Source: Erythrophleum ivorense (Eukaryota; Streptophyta; Magnoliopsida; Fabales; Fabaceae). Taken from it: a DNA stretch of 64,000 nucleotides. The stretch spans positions 13,994,556 to 14,058,555 of the forward strand of contig JAIUCV010000001.1 in NCBI GenBank assembly GCA_026724425.1. Reading direction: 5' to 3'. Under the pieces are notes generated by a model. The model did not search any database. It was not told the DNA's origin and saw nothing but the letters and a program-made list of their open reading frames with translations. Below, in pieces: positions 57,777-64,000 of this stretch; the first letter of the stretch is position 1, and each line of letters opens with the position of its first letter. A program made the translations under genes and the position numbers.

Positions 57777-59065
57777 CACCTCACTAAGACACAATCACCC
57801 CACACACATTATGAGCCCTATACTTGGGTCTGAGTGCTCCCTAGGTTAGTAGAGGTTTATACTAATTTCTCTGTGAAAGTCTTGTACTTCCTGAGGCTAT
57901 CATGAAGACTTCACCTAAATTGCACATTGTTATATGGGTTTGACCTGCGTAGGATCTCTTTCCTCTCAAGGTCAAATTTATATAGTGAAATCTTCATCTC
58001 ATGGTGGGGGCAGTTTAGAGGCCAATGTTTAGGAGTCCTAAATCTACCTGGTAAATTTGCACTAATAGTCAAGCCATGGATGCCTCCCAGATAGTTAGAG
58101 TCAAACTCCAGTGATCACAACCTAGGATCTACCCATATTAGGACAGAGGAGGGCACTTTTAATTGTTCATTCATCATATTCATGCATCCAATGGTATCCA
58201 TAAGGAAAGTGACACATCACCAATATTTATTGGAGTAGTTAATTGCCTGTCATGGCACAATTAAACGTGCATTAACTATGATGAAAGTCCGAATTAGTCA
58301 AACCAACCTTTGCCTGGTGGATTTCCAACCTCGAAGAAACCACAACCACATTCATCATAATCTCTTGACAAGGAAGCCTGTAACATACGTCTATCACATA
58401 CATAAAAAAAAAGATAAGATAAAATAAAAAAGGATCCACAATCCAATTTTATAAAAAAAAATATTATATTTTTAGAACTTTCCTCCCTACAAAATAGCAA
58501 GTCTCTTATGGAAAAGGAGTACTTTCAAAATTTTAGGAGATCACAATATCCATAAGTTTTAAAGCATCAACGATTGAATATCATGTCTTAGGTAAAGATT
58601 GGAACCATTTTTAGGGCATCAATTGTGTAGAAAGGCATATTTCTCTCAAATTGACTGCTAACTACTTTTTCTTCAATGAAGCCATAAGTTTCTCGGGAAA
58701 AAGTACAAAGTTTTATCCTCTACTTATACCAAGACATTATTCTCAATGAGGTATGCAATATTGAATCTATCATATACTGGTGAATCATTAAATTGGCTTT
58801 TTCTTTTTTTCTTTTTTCCATCAAAGCCAAAATTCTAAACACCAATTGTGTAGAAATCGCCCGTTCTCAAGTTGAGCGATAAGCCACAACTCTTTATAGA
58901 GCAGTAGGCTCCCATCGGGATGAAAATATATATATATATCAACTAACACTAATAACCTACTAACTAATTATAAAAAAAAAAGAAAAAAATAATTTCAAAT
59001 AATATCCACAAAGATAGTAAGTTTCAACACAATGCCATTAGTTTGGTGTTAAAAAAATAAATAAG

Positions 59066-59643
59066 AATCAAATTGATTGCCAGAGTCAAGCTGGTTGAGA
59101 GCCTAACTTGAATTGCCTATAGAGGAATTGAAACTCTTTGAAAGTTAATCTCATTCCTTATCATGAAACCATGAAATCCTAAAGCAAGGTGGAGGATTTG
59201 AAAATGACCCCACGAGTTGTCAAAAGAAATCTAGATTGTCTAGACTTTTCCTTAAACATCATCCATGTAGAATTTGGTATATTCTCTTATGATGATTTGT
59301 CAACTTTATTTATCCCTGTATGCAATGAAGCATCTGAGAAAAATAAAGGTCAAGTTAACACATGAGTCGAGCTAGTTAAGAGTTCAATTTGAATTGCTTG
59401 CCAAAAATTGAAATTCCTTGCAAGTCAATGTTGTTAACTCTGCCCCTCATGGTGAAACAATAAGGTCCTAAAGGAAAGTGGAGGATTTGAAAACAACTCT
59501 ACAAATTGTCAAAAGAAATTCAAATTGGCTAGGCTTTGCCATAGACATCATCCATATGAAATTTAGCTTGTTTTCTTAGGGTGATTCGTCAATTTTATTT
59601 ATTCCTGTGTGCAATAAGCATCTGAGAAAAATAAAGGTTCAAT
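59066..59643. repeat. Tandem duplication of about 285 bp
   Basis: Two diverged copies (about 59066-59354 and 59355-59643) share the order GTGGAGGATTTGAAAA, AATTGTCAAAAGAAAT-type, ACATCATCCAT and GCATCTGAGAAAAATAAAGG. Confidence 0.8.
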
Positions 59644-62600
59644 GATAAAAAATTGTCACCATAAATGTAAACGGAAAGGGTCCAGCCTTCCTTTTAAATC
59701 AATTGGTAGTCTTAATCTACCTTACAGGGGCAATAGGTTCTCAAAAGGAAATTAGGATCCCTTGCCTTGAAGGACTTTTATGCAAAAAGCAAAGCACCCA
59801 TTAGTTTTTAGATCAAGCTACATAATAAAATCACATCCATGCATTGTCATGAAGCATTCCATGTTAAAGATCCAAAAATTTTTAAGATATAGGATTCTTG
59901 GTCTTTTGCAGTGGAAAGATCCACTCAATAAAATCTGAAAAAGAAAGAAAGAAAGGTGTACTCATGAATAGCTAAAATGTGAAATTGAGTTTAGGGGCAA
60001 GAATTGATGAGGTGCTAATGGATTAGGCAAAAGGAAAGTTGTCAAGGTCTTGATAGAGTTGCTTATTACTTCCAAGCCTTCCATATCACCATATCCTTCA
60101 GTCTATGACTATTGCCCACCACCATCCTGTCCACTTCAAAGAAAGTTGAACCATCCATCTCCAAACTCATCAGCACTTACCGGACTTGACCACACAAAGT
60201 ACCTTAAACTATTTCAATTATGACCTGAGCCATTTGCCTAACTTTTGCATTAGCAACTTTAACAAAAGTATGATGCTTCCTTCACCAATCTCTAACCTCC
60301 ACACCCAAAATGGCATTGTCTAAAAAAAGAGTTGTGAACTTAAACCTTGGGCAATGGGACACTAAAAAAAAAGGGAAAGAAAAGTTACAACCTCTTCATG
60401 GACGAGGTATAGAAGGACAGGGGAAATAAGATTTCATGAGAATTTATTGGTGATTGAGCTCTCAAAGAAATTTCTTGTCATATCACAATCAGTTGATGCT
60501 TGTTTGGTCAATATCCTTCTGTATAGCTAAAATCTAAAGCCAATAAAAGTTGATTCTTTCCATTGGACACTATTTTATTTAACTTTGTCAATGCGATAGT
60601 CATATGTTCCCATTCTCTTCCTCTGTGCATCCTCCCATTTCATTAGTCTTGTTGACACAACCTCTTTCCTTGCATGTCTTTCTTAAATGGTCAAAAAACC
60701 CAAAAATAATAATGTCCAGAACTCCTTATGAAAAGATTTAACCGATCTAGATAAGGGTTAAATCTAATACCAATTATATACCCCAAATTCAATTACAAAA
60801 AAAAAGAGGCTAAATCAGAGATACTGATGCATGTCCTGCAAGCGAACTATGTCTAAAATATAAGGCATTCTTTGTCTTTCCAAATACAAAGGAGTAACCT
60901 CTAACCACCTCAATTGAGCTAGAAGTGATGTTCATTTCTTTCACCCTAATCATGAAACATTTGGGATGGGAAGTCTTTAATAGATTTTTATGTTGATAAT
61001 CCAAATATCAAGAGAGGGTCAAGTTCCTTTCAATTATCCAAACACTTCTTAACCGTTGCTAACTACTTTAGGCCTTAAAAAAAATTGCTTCAACTACCAA
61101 ACATGAATCGAATCCAGGAAGCAATGAGAATTCCACTTAAAAAGAAGCAATTTTGGCACCATAATAGATCCCTTCAAAGAAAAACTTAAATAGAAAATGA
61201 ATTGGAGAAGGAAAAGAAAAAATTATAGAGGAAAAATGCTCAAAGAGCAATCTCTTACAGAATAAAACTTGAAAAAAGCAATAACCTTCAAAAAAAGAAC
61301 TTCACCTTAACGTGCAATCCAGGGACAAAGTTCTCAAGGGGAGGTTTTACATTGTAGAGAAAGTCAAAAGAGAAAAATCCTTTAAAGGGGATTAGGCAAA
61401 AAGAGAATTGAAGAAAAAAAAAGGATTCTTTAAGGGGAAAGCTCAAGACTAATAGATATTGCCAAGATTGCATAATCACCAAGGCAAATTTCTCATTGCA
61501 AATTCGCATGAATATTTGGGCATTTTCACCTTTTCTTTCTTAAGCTACATCCTTACCTATTAGACCCCATTACAGCCCTGAGACATCCTCTCTCACTAAG
61601 TGAATTCCAAGTATAGAGTTTTGTTAAAGCAAAAGGAGAAGGAGACTAATGGGAGACTCGATGGGGGTATTGTAATTCTTGAGCCTGATATCTTTTATTT
61701 CATAAACCTATTTACCAAGGCCACACTACAAGCATCAAAAGTCCTTGTTGAGGTTTAGCTTGTTTGAAAAATAATGGGTCAGGTTTTCTCGAAAAGAATG
61801 ATTAAAAGAAAAACCAGAATAATTGAAATTGGGGCAAAAAGTTTGATTCAAAGCAAATTCTTTTAACCGCATCCATTGTTCCTTTCAAAAGGAGTTTAAA
61901 TCCAAAAGTAAAACTTCTCTCTATTCCATCATATCCATATTCTCAGCATTTCACTTCCTTATTGTTCAAAGGAGAATACTTCAAGTGTAGAATTGGGGCA
62001 TCTTCCCATTCTATTATGTTATACCAAGTCATTGTCCATTCCATTTGTCCACTCCCAAAACATTCTACATGACCCCACTCCTCATTAGCCCTTCCATTCT
62101 TCTAATGTTAAGGGCTATTTTTCGTCTTAAACTCATATGTTTGTATCCTTTAATGTATGACTGCATTGACATTGTTAAATAAGGTAAGTGTGGATTTAAC
62201 TTATGGGCCTTTCAAGTATTAACGATAAAGAGTTGACAAAAAGGTTGATGGCAAACAAATCACTTGGGGGAAAAATCATTTAGAAATGAGTCAAAGCAAG
62301 ACTCCGGGGTCTTTTTAGCTTAGGATACTCCTTCAAGGGCATTTTTGGCTAGCCAAAATCCATTAATGAATTCTTTCATCCAAACAACAAATGACCAATT
62401 TGGTAGGATAATCAAAGGCCTAATTTTTCTCACCGAGGCAAGGAAAGGGCTAGTGTGAGAAATTTCTTCAAATACAAATGGCTAAAAATCCTATATTTTA
62501 ACAAACCTTGCGATTTTTCATGCATCGCATACCTGTATTGAATTTGTACAAAGATGAAGTATTTTTTTTCCTTTTAAGTCAAATTGATAAAAAAAAAACT

Positions 62601-62689
62601 AAAAAAGGGGTTCACACTTAGTCTCATCAATTCAAAAAAAAAACTAAAAGAGAATCATATTTTTCTCATTAATTCATTTTTCAAAAAAG

Positions 62690-63340
62690 GGCTTATACTT
62701 GCATACATTTCATAGCCCATAGTTTACACTAGGGCAAGCAAAAGGAAAATCTGCATTTCATGAAAGGAAGCATCACTTGTTTCATGCATTCTACATTTGC
62801 ATACATTGCATAGGCCCTAGTTCATATCAGGGTAACTAAAAGCAAAAATTTTGCATTTTTTTATCTCACACATGCATACATGGGAACCCTCGTTTACAGT
62901 AGGGCAAGCAAAATAAAAAAAGTCAAATTTGGCACTTCATCAAATAAAGCATCTTTCGTGCATATTGCTTTATGCTGGGGCAAGGCAAAAGCAAACATTC
63001 ACATTTTATGAAGCAAAGTATCACACTTGCTTTTTGCATTTCATACATGCATACATGTGAACCCTAAGCTCACATTAGGGCAATCAAAATAAATATTTTG
63101 CATTTCATAAAACCTCTCATGCACTTTGTATATTTTACATGCGTATTTATTATGTGGACCTCGATTTGATATTGGGGCAAAAGAAAAACAAAAGAAAGCT
63201 TGAACTGTAACATCTCACATGCTTCATGTTTCATGCTTCTTGCAGCTGTATACATAAATTCTGATTTATATCAAGGCAAAAGTGTGTTACTAAACTCAAA
63301 AGTCAAGCATTCTGTGTGCATCACACATTTCATGTAGATA
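62690..63340. repeat. Diverged tandem repeats of about 110-130 bp
   Basis: Five or six loose units each carry ACATGCATACAT or similar, CCCTA/CCTCG, TAGGGCAAGCAAAA or similar, and GCATTTCATGAA-type sequence. Confidence 0.65.
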
Positions 63341-63399
63341 CATTATCTTGCATAAGACCTAGATAAATGAAGTAAAATCTTTAAATTCAGGAAAAATTC

Positions 63400-64000
63400 A
63401 CAAAAAGGCACTCTTTTCAAGCCTTGCATACGCCAGGCACTCTTTTCAAGCCCTACATATGCTAGGCACCCTTCAAGCCCTACATATACTAGACATTGTA
63501 TTCAAGCCCTACATACGCTAGGCACCCCTTCAAGCCCTACATACGCTAGGCACTCTGTTCAAGCCCTACATATGCTAGGCACCCTTTAAACCCTGCATAT
63601 ACCAGGCATTCTATTCAAGCCCTACATATGCTAGGCACCCTTCAAACCTTGCATATACTAGGCACTCTATTCAAGTTCTGCATATGCCAGGCACTCTTTC
63701 CAAGCCCTACATACGCTAGGCACCCTTCAAGCCCTACATACGCTAGGCACTCTGTTCAAACCCTACATACACTAGGCACCCCTTCAAGCCCTACATACGC
63801 TAGGCACTCTGTTCAAGCCCTACATACGCTAAGCACCCTTCAAGCCCTGCATACCCCAGGCACTCTATTCAAGCCCTACATACGCTAGGCACCCTTCAAG
63901 CCCTATATATGCTAGGCACCCTCAAAGCCCTGCATACATCAGGCACTCTGTTCAAGCTTTACATACGCTAGGCACCCTTCAAGCCCTACATACGCTAGAC
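63400..64000. repeat. Tandem array, 27-29 bp units, runs off the window
   Basis: About 21 units of CAAGCCCTACATACGCTAGG plus CACCCTT or CACTCTGTT. Units alternate between the two endings in many places, giving a higher-order repeat of about 56 bp. The array is still going at the right edge. The open frame at 63628-63888 is only a reading of this repeat. Confidence 0.93.

Larger units (their letters stand above)
57782..63400 (+). other. Internal region of the Ogre-like element, non-coding
   Basis: I find no conserved gag, protease or polymerase motif on either strand. Short frames at 58294-58500, 60810-61004, 61288-61509 and 63070-63255 have no recognisable domain. Two blocks of repeats are described separately. 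Confidence 0.5.
50435..64000 (+). mobile_element. Ogre/Tat-like LTR element, 5' part; right end outside window
   Basis: Evidence is the 4.3-kb LTR (TGAACACCGC...CAGTGTGACA) and the adjacent TGGCGACTCCACTAGGGAC at 54724-54742, which fits the tRNA-Arg primer-binding site used by Ogre elements. It was inserted into the Athila gag. No clear gag or pol is seen up to 64000, so either these lie further right or the element is non-autonomous. Tandem repeats inside the internal region are common in the Tat lineage. Confidence 0.7.

Noticed and set aside
63628..63888. 86-codon frame with repeated ARHS/TYAR words
   Set aside because: It is a translation of the 27-29 bp tandem array.
1..64000. CRISPR arrays, bacterial operons, tRNA or rRNA genes
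   Set aside because: None seen. The tandem array at 63400-64000 has no unique spacers of constant length, and the sequence is clearly a plant nuclear one.

Overview
This window comes from a eudicot plant nuclear genome. The evidence is introns with GT-AG borders, two plant-specific gene families (a laccase and a plant elicitor peptide precursor, PROPEP), and a dense nested load of plant transposable elements. I cannot name the species. Two host loci are visible, both broken by insertions. Most of the remaining DNA is Ty3/gypsy-type sequence, with one small copia-type element and several DNA transposons.

Layout. 1-11069: an Athila-like Ty3/gypsy element on the minus strand. Its 3' LTR runs off the left edge, its pol and env-position ORFs are decayed, and its 5' LTR is fused to a truncated gag. 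11070-15550: decayed DNA split by a compact gag-only LTR element (13423-15046, target-site duplication (TSD) GGAAT). 17354-21402: a two-exon PROPEP gene on the plus strand. A Mutator-like element (17415-20540) splits it after codon 20, and that element itself carries a 1.2-kb solo LTR and a hAT-type MITE. A second copy of the MITE lies about 1 kb downstream of the gene. 23021-23403: a palindromic repeat cluster. 23849-26527: a solo LTR.

27045-44183: a complete six-exon laccase gene on the minus strand. All 571 codons can be located, but they are spread over 17 kb. A complete 9.7-kb chromovirus-type gypsy element (27197-36860) sits in the last intron. Two solo LTRs related to it sit inside coding exons 5 and 3, with perfect TSDs AAGAT and ATCTG. 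One conserved Trp codon (167) is TAG. Remnants of a second laccase copy (exon 1 with promoter, and part of exon 5) lie at 44450-46925. 47038-47309: a Stowaway MITE.

48985-50434: an Athila-like gag fragment on the plus strand, interrupted at 50435 by an Ogre/Tat-like element. That element has a 4.3-kb 5' LTR (50435-54720) followed by a primer-binding site resembling the tRNA-Arg type. Its internal region runs to the window end, contains another solo LTR (55083-57776), and ends in a 27-29 bp tandem array.

The genes do not form a shared pathway. The biology here is layered insertion into a defence-signalling peptide gene and a cell-wall oxidase gene. Three patterns look least routine: the PROPEP interruption, every in-frame stop in the gypsy polyprotein being TAG, and a palindrome-centred module (TCGCTATAGCGA) shared by two otherwise different LTR families.
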